From Oscillospiraceae bacterium (GTDB lineage: Bacteria > Bacillota > Clostridia > Oscillospirales > Ruminococcaceae), in contig JAGAWT010000024.1 of the NCBI GenBank assembly GCA_018110985.1, positions 119,965 through 183,964 of the forward strand: DNA of 64,000 nucleotides. Reading direction: 5' to 3'. Made by a program: the position numbers and the translations under genes. Numbering within the stretch: position 1 is the first letter of the stretch; each line of letters starts with the position of its first letter. The notes beneath the pieces are model-generated. The model was not told the DNA's origin. It ran no database searches and saw only the letters and a program-made list of their open reading frames with translations. This document shows, in pieces, positions 24,176 through 33,971 of the stretch.

Positions 24176-25534
24176 ATGGAATTTGAAGAGCTTCAGAGCC
24201 TTTCCATGCCTCACAGCATAGAAGCGGAGCAGACAGTCCTCGGGGCCGTTCTTTCCGATCCTCAGCTGTTGCCCTCGGTGATAGAGTTCCTAAAGCCCGA
24301 ATCCTTTTACATCACTAAGCACAAGGAACTTTTTTCGGTCATGCTGAGACTGTTCACCTCCTCTTCCGGAAGCGGATCCATAGACCCGGTCACCGTCCTT
24401 GATGCGGCTGTGACAGAGGGGATATTTGAGGATTCCTCATCCGGCAGGGAGTATCTGGCGCAGATAATGGAAGGGGTTCCCTCACTTTCCAATATAGACA
24501 GCTATTGCAGGATAGTCGAAGAAAAGTATTACATGAGGAGCCTTATAGATGCCTCAAAAACTATCATCGACAACACCGTAAACAGCAATGAATCCGTTTC
24601 GGCTCTCCTTGACAACGCCGAACAGCTGATCTACGACATACGGCGGGGCAAGGAAGTAAACGGTCTCACCCGTATCGACGAGGTGCTGGTGGATGCCTAT
24701 GACAGGCTCGGAAAGATATCCGGCGTGGAGCGTGAAAAATACCTCGGAACAGGCTCCGGCTACGGCGATCTGGACAAGGTCATAAGCGGTCTGAACAAAT
24801 CGGATCTTCTTATACTTGCAGCCCGTCCCGGTATGGGAAAGACTTCTTTCGCCCTGAACATCGCTGCAAATGTGTGCAGGGCAGACAAATCCAAAGAGGT
24901 GGTGGTATTCTCTCTGGAAATGTCGAAGGAGCAGCTCGTTACCAGAATGCTTTCCGCAGAGAGCCTTGTGCCCAGCGACCACCTTATGAAGGGCACCATA
25001 GAGGACAAGGAATGGGACAAGCTGGCAGAGGGCGCAAACCGCATAAGCTCGATGAATATGTACCTTGATGATACCGCAGGCATCACAACCACGGGCATGA
25101 AGGCGAAGCTGAGGAGACTGAAAAATGTGGGGCTCGTTATCATAGACTACCTGCAGCTCATGAATTCCAGCCGCAGGATAGACAATCGTGTAAACGAGAT
25201 CTCCGAGATAACACGTCAGCTGAAGCTCATGGCAAAAGAGCTGGATGTGCCGATAATAACCCTTTCCCAGCTTTCAAGAGCCGTGGAATCAAGAAGCGAC
25301 AAGCGACCCATGCTCTCCGACCTTCGTGAGTCGGGCTCCATAGAGCAGGATGCGGATATCGTCCTCTTCCTTTACCGTGACGGCTATTACAACAAGGACA
25401 CCTCGGACGATGTGAATCTTGCAGAGTGCATCGTGGCAAAGAACCGCCACGGTGAGACAGGTACTGTGAATCTTCGTTGGGACGGGCAGCACACTCTCTT
25501 CCTTTCCCCAACCAGAACTCCTTATGAGGAATGA
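24176..25534 (+). CDS. dnaB: Replicative DNA helicase
   Basis: Hexameric helicase that unwinds DNA at the replication fork. The 452-aa chain has the N-terminal helical domain (MPHSIEAEQTVLGA), Walker A ARPGMGKTSFA near residue 222, Walker B LVIIDYLQLM, and QLSRAVESR with RESGSIEQDAD. No intein or insertion is seen. It follows rplI and overlaps nadB by 4 bp. Confidence 0.97.
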   Translation: MEFEELQSLSMPHSIEAEQTVLGAVLSDPQLLPSVIEFLKPESFYITKHKELFSVMLRLFTSSSGSGSIDPVTVLDAAVTEGIFEDSSSGREYLAQIMEGVPSLSNIDSYCRIVEEKYYMRSLIDASKTIIDNTVNSNESVSALLDNAEQLIYDIRRGKEVNGLTRIDEVLVDAYDRLGKISGVEREKYLGTGSGYGDLDKVISGLNKSDLLILAARPGMGKTSFALNIAANVCRADKSKEVVVFSLEMSKEQLVTRMLSAESLVPSDHLMKGTIEDKEWDKLAEGANRISSMNMYLDDTAGITTTGMKAKLRRLKNVGLVIIDYLQLMNSSRRIDNRVNEISEITRQLKLMAKELDVPIITLSQLSRAVESRSDKRPMLSDLRESGSIEQDADIVLFLYRDGYYNKDTSDDVNLAECIVAKNRHGETGTVNLRWDGQHTLFLSPTRTPYEE

Positions 25535-26988
25535 ATGTGATGGATAATTATTTTGACACCATTATAGTCGGAGCAGGCGCAGGAGGGCTGTATACAGCCA
25601 TGTGTATGCCCCGCACCGCAAGGATACTTGTGCTTTGCAAGCGTGAAGAGACAGTCTGCAACTCCCATCTTGCACAGGGGGGCATCGCAGGAGTATACAA
25701 GCCCACAGATGACGACAGCACCGCCCTTCACTCAGAAGATACATTTATTGCGGGAGGGTTCAAGAACAATCCCGATTCCGTGCGCATACTTGTAAATGAA
25801 GCTGCATCCGAGATAGAAAACATCATCAATGCAGGTGTGGACTTTGACCGTGATGAAACGGGAGAATATGACAGGACCCTTGAAGGCGGCCACTCCCGCA
25901 GAAGGATCTTCCACCACAGGGATTCCACGGGAGCGGAGATCACAAGGGTCATAAGGGAGAATGTGAAGTCCCGTGACAACATCACCTTTATGGAAAACGC
26001 TCTCATGTGCCGCATCGCCCACACGGATGAAGGCTTTGCACTTGATATCCTGAAAGATGATGAACACTTCACCGTCACCGCTCCCTATGTGGTGCTTGCC
26101 ACAGGCGGTATCGGCAGAGTGTACGACTTCACCACCAACTCCGCCATTGCCACGGGCGACGGCATAGCAGCCGCCTACGAACTTGGAGCAGAGATAAAGA
26201 ACCTCTCTCTCATACAGTTCCACCCCACCGCCTACCACGACAGTTCAAGGGAATGTTTCCTCATCTCCGAATCTGTAAGAGGAGAGGGCGCATACCTTCT
26301 CAACTGCAATAAAGAGCGTTTCATGCACAACTATGACGAGCGTCTGGAGCTGGCTCCGAGAGATGTGGTCAGCAAGTCCATAATGCTTGAAGCAAGGCGC
26401 ACGGGAAGCGATGATTTCTACCTTGATATCACAAGGATGGACAGGGATTATCTCTCCAACCGCTTCCCCATGATATTCGAGTTCCTGCTTACACAGGGCA
26501 TAGATATGTCAAAGGATCTTATTCCCGTTTTCCCCTGCCAGCATTACCTTATGGGCGGCATAAATGTGGATTCGGATGCTATGACGGGCATTGCGGGTCT
26601 TTACGCCGTAGGCGAGTGCTCCCACACCGGAGTTCACGGCAACAACCGCCTTGCGTCAAACTCCCTGCTTGAGGCCCTTGTGTTCGGTCACCGTGCAGCA
26701 AACAGCATAGCAGAGGGATTGAATGAGGCACATGAGCCTTTCTCCTATACCTTTGTTCAGCCGGAGGGAGCAGTGCATATCCCAACGGGCATCCGTACAC
26801 AGATACGTCATGTTATGCAGCAGGCATATTTTGTGATACCGGACAAGCAGAAAGCCATAGAGGGCTTTGAAAAGGTAAGCGACATAAAGCACGATCTTGA
26901 AACGGTCAATTACATCATCGACAGAGACTATGTTGAGGCAAGATCCCTTGCAACAGCCGCTTATATCATCTTAAAGGAAGTTATATGA
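25531..26988 (+). CDS. nadB: L-aspartate oxidase
   Basis: Flavoprotein that oxidises aspartate to iminoaspartate for NAD synthesis; in anaerobes fumarate is the electron acceptor. The 485-aa chain has IIVGAGAGGLYTA, HLAQGGIAG, the active-site EGGHSRRRIFHH region and HGNNRLASNSLLEA. It shares an ATGA overlap with dnaB. The nadA and nadC partners are not in this window. It is of interest that this organism also carries a fumarate reductase operon at 34-45 kb from the same superfamily. A second ATG at 25540 is also possible. Confidence 0.94.
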   Translation: MNVMDNYFDTIIVGAGAGGLYTAMCMPRTARILVLCKREETVCNSHLAQGGIAGVYKPTDDDSTALHSEDTFIAGGFKNNPDSVRILVNEAASEIENIINAGVDFDRDETGEYDRTLEGGHSRRRIFHHRDSTGAEITRVIRENVKSRDNITFMENALMCRIAHTDEGFALDILKDDEHFTVTAPYVVLATGGIGRVYDFTTNSAIATGDGIAAAYELGAEIKNLSLIQFHPTAYHDSSRECFLISESVRGEGAYLLNCNKERFMHNYDERLELAPRDVVSKSIMLEARRTGSDDFYLDITRMDRDYLSNRFPMIFEFLLTQGIDMSKDLIPVFPCQHYLMGGINVDSDAMTGIAGLYAVGECSHTGVHGNNRLASNSLLEALVFGHRAANSIAEGLNEAHEPFSYTFVQPEGAVHIPTGIRTQIRHVMQQAYFVIPDKQKAIEGFEKVSDIKHDLETVNYIIDRDYVEARSLATAAYIILKEVI

Positions 26989-27007
26989 CAGACCCGACAA
27001 AAAGGGC

Positions 27008-27038
27008 GCTCCCGAAGACCTTTACGATCTTCGGGAGC
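27008..27038 (+). terminator. Terminator after nadB
   Basis: An 11-bp perfect stem (27008-27018 with 27028-27038), then AATTATTTATTC, only moderately T-rich. Confidence 0.7.
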
Positions 27039-27063
27039 AATTATTTATTCTTGTCCTGTCAGT

Positions 27064-30000
27064 TTATGAAACAGTGAGTGACAGATCGTCAAAGTATCCG
27101 TCGTTGTAGGAGCCGGCCGATCTTACAGAGCGAAGAATGACTCTGGCGGTCTTTGCGTTGGAAGGAACTTGCTTCGTTATGGTGAAGTATTTCCAGGATG
27201 TGTCGGAGCCCCTTGTGGTCTCATAGGTAGCTATCTCATTTCCAGAAGCATCAAGGAACTGAAGGTACAGATGTGACTCATCGGCCTGTGTCTCCCAACC
27301 TGCCATCCAAGCACCAAGAGTGACATTCCTTCCTCTGTATGCGGATATATCCACATCCTGATGAATGGACGAATCTTCGCTGATACCGGCGGTAAAGAAA
27401 CCGGAGCCGCTGCGAGGCAGTGCATTGTCGCCGCTTTCGTCCCTGTTTCTCCAGTTCTCGTCACCTGTCCAGCCGTTAAGACCATCCTCAGCACCGGGGT
27501 TTACCAGAAGATTTGGACCTCTATTATCTGTCCATGTACCTTCTCCTACGAGTGTGGAGCTGCCCGAACCCGCAGTTACGCTGAATATCACATAATCCCA
27601 TGTTTCAAGATAATATGTGGAATTGGCATTAAGTGTAAAGATCTTGGAAGTCTCACCCTGGAACCATACCTCATCGGCCACACGGTTCTGTGAGGAATCC
27701 GAAAGCACGAATATGGCATCGGCTGTGCCAAAGTAATCCTGAGGATGGGAAAGGGTCACAGTGTAGCTGCCTGCTGCACCGGTAGTGAATTTGTAGACAA
27801 CGTGTTCCTGACCTGCCGTCATTTTATCCTTATTGTCTATGGTCTGTCCGATGCTTATGGGTATTGCCGTTGCAAACTCCTTGCCGTCGTTGCCGCTGCC
27901 GTTATTATCGGTGCTGCCTGACGGAATCCCGTTGGAACGTCCGTTACCTGCGTTGTAGGTGAAGCCTACCACTTCAATGGTCTCGCCTTCGTTGGAGATG
28001 GTACCTGTGTAGGTCTGGACGTCACTGCCCACCTGTACACGGACGATGTAATTGGTAGCTGCACCCTCTGTACGGTCGGTGTAGTTGTAGAGATATACCC
28101 AGTAATCACCGCTCATAGGCTCTTCAAAGAAGATATTCTCAATGGGGTTAGTCTTTCTTTCGCTGCCCGCATTGGCATCCACATCAAGATAGCCGCCGTC
28201 TGCAGATGAATTGGAGTAGTATATCTCATTCCCGTTTGGTGTGAATACATGGAGGTCAAGGTCGTCATATGTGTCCCACATAAGGGAAACAGTGATCTTT
28301 CCGCTCTGAGCTCCCTGCTCATCCATCTGCTCTATAAGGGTCTGCTCGTTCAGGTCGCTGAGAGAATCCCATTCGCAGTAGTAGCCCTTGGCGTAATTAT
28401 AGGTGGAATCGTCGTTGTTAAGGTCGTTCCACTGGCCGCCCCACATATGGACGAACCATTCATCGCCGTTGGCATTATCGGGCTGGTTTGAACGCCAGTT
28501 GGTGTAGCCCCAGGTCTCCCCTGTCACCCACACATAGCCGCTTTCGTCGCCGTATGCGCCTATCCAGCCGTCCTTGCCGTAGGTGTTATTGAGATGATCC
28601 TGCTCGGCGGGTGAGGTAATGGTGGCAAGGTGTCCGCCCATAGCCTGACAAGCTGCCCTTGCCTGTGTCCAGCTTATACCCTCATCCTCATAGTAGGCAT
28701 AGCGGTGGTTGTTGAAAGTGCTCGTACTGCCGTTATCGCCGGAGGCGCCGTTGTAATCAAATTCATATATGGGTATCTCGGTGCCTGTGCCGTCTATATA
28801 GCCCTCAAACTCCCTCACCTCTCCGTCAACGGACACACGCACCATATAGTGAGCACTGTCATCGCTGCGGTCACTGAACTGTTTGATGTACACCTTGTAA
28901 TGACCGTTCTGTGGAGAAGCAAAGTAAATATTCTCAGCGGGATCTGTCACATAGGGACTTGAAGCATTGGAATCCACATCAAGGACACCGCCGCCCGCTG
29001 TCTTGTTGCTGTAATAGATATGGCTGCCGTCGGGTGTTTCCATGTGAAGATCCACATCATCAAAGCGGTCCCATGCAAGCTGAACTGTAATGGTGCCCGT
29101 ATGCGCCCCTCTTGATACAAATCTTCCGTCATCCAGACTGGTCTGGGGTATGCTTGAATTCCCGTGGCCGTTATAGTCGAACTCATAGATGAGAACTTCC
29201 GTTCCGCTGCCGTCTATATCCCCTTCAAACTCGTGTACCTCATCACCTATCTTCACAGTGACCTTATAATGAGTTGAGGAAGATGTGGTCCTGTCACGAT
29301 AATCACGGATATATACCTTGTAGTGACCGTTTTCGGGATCGGGGAAGTAGATGTTCTCACAGGCGGGTATCTGTATGTCGCTTGCATTCATATCAATGTC
29401 AAGAGTGCCGCCCTGAGCTGATTTATTCCTGTAATAGATATGGCTGCCGTCGGGAGTGTCCATATGAAGATCAAGGTCGTCCTCCGTAGCCCATGCCATG
29501 GTGGAGGTTATGGGACCTACGCCGCCGTTGTAGCTCTGCGCTATGGACGAAGGGTCGGGAACATCCTGATTGCTGCTGTTGCTGCTGCTTGTATCATTGT
29601 TTCCGTTCCGGTTTCTGCCGTTTTCTATATTCTCCGAGGTCTGCCTTATGTCATCGGGGGTAATGGGAGGAGTAAAGATGTCTATGGGACCTCTTGTGTT
29701 TCCGCCGGTGGTATCTATGCCGCCGTTATTGAGAGTGTCTCTGATCCCCTGTTCTGTATTGTTTTCGGGATCAACATTTGTGTTGCTCACACTTGGCGGG
29801 TCAATGGGAGAAGCTCCGTCCTTGTTCCCTCTTGTGATCCTGAATCCGCCTACACGGTCAAGGACGAACCAGGAGAAAAAGCTCGTGCGGTGGAAGGTTA
29901 TGCTCCCTGTTTCGTTATTCCGGGGATAGGTATTTATGGATATGGATGTAGAACCCTCCTCGGGATCGTAATCTCCGAATTCCTCCCTGTTTACGGTTAT

Positions 30001-31212
30001 ACCCTCGCCGGGGTTGTAGACTATGCAGCTTCCCCTGCTACCCACATCTACCAGTATATCCGTATCGGAAACGGCTATACTGCCCGCCTTTACGGAGTTT
30101 GAGAGAGTGCGCAGAGAATGGGTGCCTGTAGTGATGGCAGTAAAGCTGCCTGAGGTTATCTCACCGTTTATGTACATCTGTGTGCTGAAGATGCCCGATG
30201 CGCTCCTGACCGCAGTCTCCCACTGTGTCACTGAGGTGGTGCGCCCGGAATATACGCTTTGCAGCTCGGATACTATGGTCTGCCCCTGCACACAGTCTTC
30301 ACGGTACTGTGCCGCAAGCTGTCCGCAGCGTATGGCACTCGTCCTTGCATCGAGAGTTGCAGCCACATCCGGAGCCTCTCCCTCGGCAAAAACATCCTGT
30401 CCGAAAGTGAATTTCATGCTGCGCCCGGAGGGCTTTACACTGTCAATACCCTTATCTGCCGCAGCTTTGTCGGAAAGGGACTGCATTTTTCCCGCCACCT
30501 CTTCGGCTGCCTGCCACGCATCCATGCACTTTGTTATAAGAGCCTTCACCTCGTTGGGGTCGGCTGTGGCAAGGTCTGTCTCAAGGAGCCTTTCGGTGAG
30601 TACCCTGGCGTAGATATAGCTTTGGGTGCCAAGACTCGTCATGTCGCAAAGGTCATTAAAGCCCGATACCGAGGATGACCCTATGCCTAAGCCAAGATCC
30701 TTTCCGAGCTTTGTGACAAGACCCTTCACACCGAAAACAAGGGCGACCAGAAGTGCAAGAATGATAGCTATAACGATATAGATGCCGCCTACGCCTTTTT
30801 TGCGGGCTGTCCCGCCTCTGCCCGGCACTCCGCCTGCGGAGTAGTTCGTCTGCCCGTAGGTAGGAGGCGTGCTGCCCATCATACCCTGCTGCGGCTGTAC
30901 GGGCTGCTGGCGCACGAAGTTTGCGGTATTGCCCGTAAAACGCTGATCGGGCTGCTGATATGTATTCTGCTGGGGCTCCCGGTCGAAGTTTATCTGCTGG
31001 GGAGGCGGAGGTGCAAAGCTATTCTGCCCGATGCCGCCGCTGCCTGCGGGAGTTCCGCACTTATTGCAGAAGGCTGCCCCTTCCGGAAGCCTCTGACCGC
31101 AGTTCTGACAAAAAACAGGGGGGCTTTCCTTGGGAGCAGGAGTCCCGCATACAGGGCAGAATGCATCCTCATTGCTGAGGGGTCTGCCGCAGTTGGTGCA
31201 GTTCATACTCAT
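27064..31212 (-). CDS. Giant multi-domain membrane protein with zinc ribbons and a C-type lectin domain
   Basis: A 1382-aa single-pass protein. Two zinc ribbons (CTNCG...CPVCG and CQNCG...CNKCG) fill residues 1-60, a Pro/Gln-rich linker follows, then a membrane helix near residues 145-168. The outer part has a mixed region (about 190-430), a low-complexity linker (about 460-570), and three related beta-domains (starting about 570, 705 and 975) opening with D-D-x-DLHxxTPDG/N-S/E-x-IYY. Between the second and third lies a C-type lectin domain (about 830-955) with WIGAYGD, EWFVHMWGGQWND and YYCEW. Pre-peptidase-like and jelly-roll CBM-like domains close the protein. I start at 31212 because AAAGGA lies 8 bases upstream. 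Role is probably adhesion or glycan binding. Confidence 0.82.
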   Translation of the reverse strand: MSMNCTNCGRPLSNEDAFCPVCGTPAPKESPPVFCQNCGQRLPEGAAFCNKCGTPAGSGGIGQNSFAPPPPQQINFDREPQQNTYQQPDQRFTGNTANFVRQQPVQPQQGMMGSTPPTYGQTNYSAGGVPGRGGTARKKGVGGIYIVIAIILALLVALVFGVKGLVTKLGKDLGLGIGSSSVSGFNDLCDMTSLGTQSYIYARVLTERLLETDLATADPNEVKALITKCMDAWQAAEEVAGKMQSLSDKAAADKGIDSVKPSGRSMKFTFGQDVFAEGEAPDVAATLDARTSAIRCGQLAAQYREDCVQGQTIVSELQSVYSGRTTSVTQWETAVRSASGIFSTQMYINGEITSGSFTAITTGTHSLRTLSNSVKAGSIAVSDTDILVDVGSRGSCIVYNPGEGITVNREEFGDYDPEEGSTSISINTYPRNNETGSITFHRTSFFSWFVLDRVGGFRITRGNKDGASPIDPPSVSNTNVDPENNTEQGIRDTLNNGGIDTTGGNTRGPIDIFTPPITPDDIRQTSENIENGRNRNGNNDTSSSNSSNQDVPDPSSIAQSYNGGVGPITSTMAWATEDDLDLHMDTPDGSHIYYRNKSAQGGTLDIDMNASDIQIPACENIYFPDPENGHYKVYIRDYRDRTTSSSTHYKVTVKIGDEVHEFEGDIDGSGTEVLIYEFDYNGHGNSSIPQTSLDDGRFVSRGAHTGTITVQLAWDRFDDVDLHMETPDGSHIYYSNKTAGGGVLDVDSNASSPYVTDPAENIYFASPQNGHYKVYIKQFSDRSDDSAHYMVRVSVDGEVREFEGYIDGTGTEIPIYEFDYNGASGDNGSTSTFNNHRYAYYEDEGISWTQARAACQAMGGHLATITSPAEQDHLNNTYGKDGWIGAYGDESGYVWVTGETWGYTNWRSNQPDNANGDEWFVHMWGGQWNDLNNDDSTYNYAKGYYCEWDSLSDLNEQTLIEQMDEQGAQSGKITVSLMWDTYDDLDLHVFTPNGNEIYYSNSSADGGYLDVDANAGSERKTNPIENIFFEEPMSGDYWVYLYNYTDRTEGAATNYIVRVQVGSDVQTYTGTISNEGETIEVVGFTYNAGNGRSNGIPSGSTDNNGSGNDGKEFATAIPISIGQTIDNKDKMTAGQEHVVYKFTTGAAGSYTVTLSHPQDYFGTADAIFVLSDSSQNRVADEVWFQGETSKIFTLNANSTYYLETWDYVIFSVTAGSGSSTLVGEGTWTDNRGPNLLVNPGAEDGLNGWTGDENWRNRDESGDNALPRSGSGFFTAGISEDSSIHQDVDISAYRGRNVTLGAWMAGWETQADESHLYLQFLDASGNEIATYETTRGSDTSWKYFTITKQVPSNAKTARVILRSVRSAGSYNDGYFDDLSLTVS

Positions 31213-31268
31213 TGTCAACATCCTTTCTGTGAATAATTATGTTCATATTATACGATATTAGTTTCCTA

Positions 31269-31297
31269 ATTATATCATTTATTATGATTTTTGTCAA
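31269..31297 (-). promoter_or_regulatory. Promoter of the lectin-domain protein
   Basis: Consensus TTGACA (31292-31297) and TATAAT (31269-31274) on the minus strand, 17-base spacer. Confidence 0.8.
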
Positions 31298-31335
31298 TAG
31301 CTTTTACAATATTGTTTCAAATATGAATTTTCCGC

Positions 31336-31364
31336 TTGACATATTTTCAGAAAAAGACTACAAT
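31336..31364 (+). promoter_or_regulatory. Promoter of the YcdB/SLH protein
   Basis: TTGACA (31336-31341) and TACAAT (31359-31364), 17-base spacer. The leader of about 175 nt begins with ATGGGC/GCCCAT (31370-31386), a small hairpin near the 5' end. Confidence 0.75.
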
Positions 31365-31546
31365 AGAAGATGGGCATGGAGCCCATGTGCGTTCTCCTTG
31401 CGCATTATATACAAAGCCCGGTTCTAATATTTGTACAGATATACAAAGATTTTCTCCTTACGAGAATAATGAAAAATATTCTTTCCTTCATTTGTATTAT
31501 ATATCAGAAAGGAAAATCTTTCAGATCAGAGAAAGGAGAGCTTTTG

Positions 31547-33670
31547 ATGAAAACAAAGCTAATGAAAATTGCAGCCGCTGCGGCCGCAGTCACAGTTATG
31601 GGAGGTGCTGTACCGCCGATGTACGCAGGTGCTCAGACAGCTGAAACGACATCATCCTCTTCACAGACGGAGAATCAGAAAATACTTACAGATGCGGTGA
31701 CCCTTGTGCGCACACGGATCGACATCCCCGCAGAATACGAAGATTTTACGGGAAATGTTTCCAAGTCCAAGAACACAAATGTCATCAATATGACATGGAA
31801 AAAGAAGCTTTCGGGAGACAGTTACAGGGTAGTTGTAGAGGGCAAGACCATCACTCGTGTGAACGCCCCTTATAACTACGAAAGAAAGCCTTCACTGGCA
31901 CCATACGCCAAGGAACAGTATGAGCAGGCAGCACTGAGATTCGCCGAAAAAGCCAACCCATCCATGAAGGGCAAGCTGAAAGTGAGATCCTGCAGTGTAA
32001 CGATAACAGATGATACGGTAAGCGTATGGTTCGACAGAGTGCAGGATGGCATTAAGGTGGCAAACAATACCGTTTCGGTAAGCCTTTCAAAAAAGGATAT
32101 GTCTGTAAGCAATCTGAATGTGAACTGGTTCAGGAATGCAGCATTTGAAAGCCCTGAGAAAGCTCTTTCCACTGCCCGGATCGAAAAGATCTACAGAGAT
32201 GAAGTCACTCTTATCCCCCATTATCGGCTCAGGTACCCGGAGGATGAAAGCGGTGTCTATATTGCGGATCCCGTTTATGTACCGGACTCCGCCCCCGTTT
32301 ATGATGCCTTTACGGGCAAGCACTCCACCATGGACGAGGACAGAAAGAAGGCAATGAATACCGATAATGCCCGGTCAACCTCCAACAAATACGATGAAGA
32401 AGAGGTCGCAGTGGAAGAGGATGGTGAGGACATAGCGGCGGGAGAAGTCTTGGAATCCGCCAAAAGCTATAGTCTCACCGACAGTGAGAAGGAACAGGTC
32501 AAGGCTCTTGAAAACGCACTTTCCTCCGAACAGTTCAAGGCTGTGCTCATGAACGATCCCTATATTGATTTTTCCGATGAATATTATATATCGGATTTCA
32601 ACATCTTCAAGGATGACCGCTATGATTCCGGCTACGGTATCAGACTTTATGCCTACATCAACAACGATAAAAACTATATTTCCCTTGATGTAAATGCTGA
32701 TGCCATGACGGGAAAGATCACTTCCTTCAACAAGTATAAGGACAACACGCTAAAGAAGACAGCCATTGATGTGGCAGCCTCAAACAAAAAGGCATCAGAG
32801 GTCATAAAGTATTACTACAAGGGCTTCTACAAGCAGTTCAAGGCAGATGACGAAAACACTGCTCCTGCCGTAAAGACATCCACCTATACCGAAAGTGAAA
32901 GAAACTTCATGTTCAACCGCTACGAAAACGACATAATAGTTGACAACCAGAGGCTCACTGTAAGGATAAACTCCGCAGGTGAGGTACTTGGTGTGAATGC
33001 AAACTACGCCAAAAAGGTGAACTTCGGCAGCAAAAAGATACTCTCTGCTGATGAGGCTCTGACATCCTACCTGAAGGAAAACAAGCTGAGCCTTTCCTAC
33101 ACGGGCTTTACAGACCTGAATTCAAAACCGCACACCTATCTGGTCTACAATCCCGGCAGCTTCACCGTGGATGCCCGCACCGGAAAGACATACAGCTACG
33201 GTATCATATACGACAAAGAAGCTCCCGATGAATGCCCCTTCACCGACATTGATAATTCCCCCTACAAAAATGAGATAAAGACTCTCTTTGAGCAGGGCGT
33301 GGTATACTACCGGGAAAGCAAATTCGCTCCCAACAAGGGCATGACCGCTGCGGAGCTGTATGACCTGACAAGGTATATTGGTCTTTACTCCTATGATGAA
33401 AGCGGGAGTTCAGACAAAAACATCACCCGCTATGATATGGCAAGGCACTTTGTAAACAGTGCGGGCTATGAGGATGCAGCAAAGCTGAAAGGCATATACA
33501 GGCAGATATTTGACGACATAAAGTCTTCCGACAAGAGAGCGGGCACAGCAGCCATTGCTTACAGCATGGGCGTTGTGAGCCCCGTTGACGGAAAATTCGA
33601 GCCTGATCGTGAAGTAACGAGAGAAGAAGCCTATCACGCTATATACTCCTATCTGAACAGCAACAATTAA
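31547..33670 (+). CDS. Secreted YcdB-like protein with C-terminal S-layer homology repeats
   Basis: A 707-aa exported protein. The signal peptide (MKTKLMKIAAAAAAVTVMGG) ends near AGA-QT. Residues about 50-525 hold two PepSY/YcdB-type halves with repeated segments such as VSVWFDRVQDGIKV and LTVRINSAGEVLGVNANY, a module typical of secreted Clostridia proteins. The last 150 residues are SLH-like repeats (CPFTDIDNSPYKNEI, FAPNKGMTAAELY, FEPDREVTREEAYHAIY), which bind wall polysaccharide. I start at ATG 31547 because GAAAGGAG lies just upstream; the frame is open 59 codons further but without a signal peptide. Probably a wall-attached protein with an uncertain inhibitory or binding role. Confidence 0.82.
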   Translation: MKTKLMKIAAAAAAVTVMGGAVPPMYAGAQTAETTSSSSQTENQKILTDAVTLVRTRIDIPAEYEDFTGNVSKSKNTNVINMTWKKKLSGDSYRVVVEGKTITRVNAPYNYERKPSLAPYAKEQYEQAALRFAEKANPSMKGKLKVRSCSVTITDDTVSVWFDRVQDGIKVANNTVSVSLSKKDMSVSNLNVNWFRNAAFESPEKALSTARIEKIYRDEVTLIPHYRLRYPEDESGVYIADPVYVPDSAPVYDAFTGKHSTMDEDRKKAMNTDNARSTSNKYDEEEVAVEEDGEDIAAGEVLESAKSYSLTDSEKEQVKALENALSSEQFKAVLMNDPYIDFSDEYYISDFNIFKDDRYDSGYGIRLYAYINNDKNYISLDVNADAMTGKITSFNKYKDNTLKKTAIDVAASNKKASEVIKYYYKGFYKQFKADDENTAPAVKTSTYTESERNFMFNRYENDIIVDNQRLTVRINSAGEVLGVNANYAKKVNFGSKKILSADEALTSYLKENKLSLSYTGFTDLNSKPHTYLVYNPGSFTVDARTGKTYSYGIIYDKEAPDECPFTDIDNSPYKNEIKTLFEQGVVYYRESKFAPNKGMTAAELYDLTRYIGLYSYDESGSSDKNITRYDMARHFVNSAGYEDAAKLKGIYRQIFDDIKSSDKRAGTAAIAYSMGVVSPVDGKFEPDREVTREEAYHAIYSYLNSNN

Positions 33671-33680
33671 AGCTGACATA

Positions 33681-33785
33681 ATACTGATTATTCCTCGATG
33701 TATAGACGATCTCCAAGCCTCTGATCACTTATATTCAAGCATTTGCGGCTTGTTTCTTGTCTGTACACCGGTCAGAGATCAGTAT
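33681..33785 (-). repeat. 105-bp palindromic repeat, copy D
   Basis: Full-length copy in reverse orientation, 10 bp after the SLH gene stop. TAA, the complement of the TTA seen at copies B, C and F, flanks the unit on both sides. Confidence 0.9.
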
Positions 33786-33790
33786 AAAGA

Positions 33791-33829
33791 GATCCCCCTT
33801 TGCTGAAAACAGCAGAGGGGGATCGTTTT
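33791..33829 (+). terminator. Terminator after the SLH gene
   Basis: GATCCCCCT...AGGGGGATC arms (33791-33824) with inner GCTG/CAGC pairing, then GTTTTG. Confidence 0.8.
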
Positions 33830-33870
33830 GTAAAAAGAAAAACATCCCCGGAGGCTTTCCTCCGGGGATG
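33830..33870 (-). terminator. Terminator of the mdh-fum-hdr-flx-frd operon
   Basis: An 11-bp perfect stem (33843-33853 with 33860-33870, loop of 6); the minus strand continues with TTTTTCTTTTTAC. Confidence 0.85.
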
Positions 33871-33874
33871 ATCC

Positions 33875-33969
33875 ATACCGTTTCTTCCTTGATGTATAAA
33901 CGATCTCCAAGCCTCAGATCAAGCATTTGCGGCTTGTTTCCTGTCTGTACACCGGTCAGAAATCAGCAT
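33875..33969 (-). repeat. 105-bp palindromic repeat, copy E (10-bp internal deletion)
   Basis: Reverse orientation. It lacks the 10 bases equivalent to ACTTATATTC of copy D at the tip of the palindrome, so it is 95 bp. It lies between the operon terminator and the frdA stop, inside the 3' untranslated part of the operon. With copy D and two terminators it accounts for the whole 33671-33971 gap. Confidence 0.85.
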
Positions 33970-33971
33970 CA

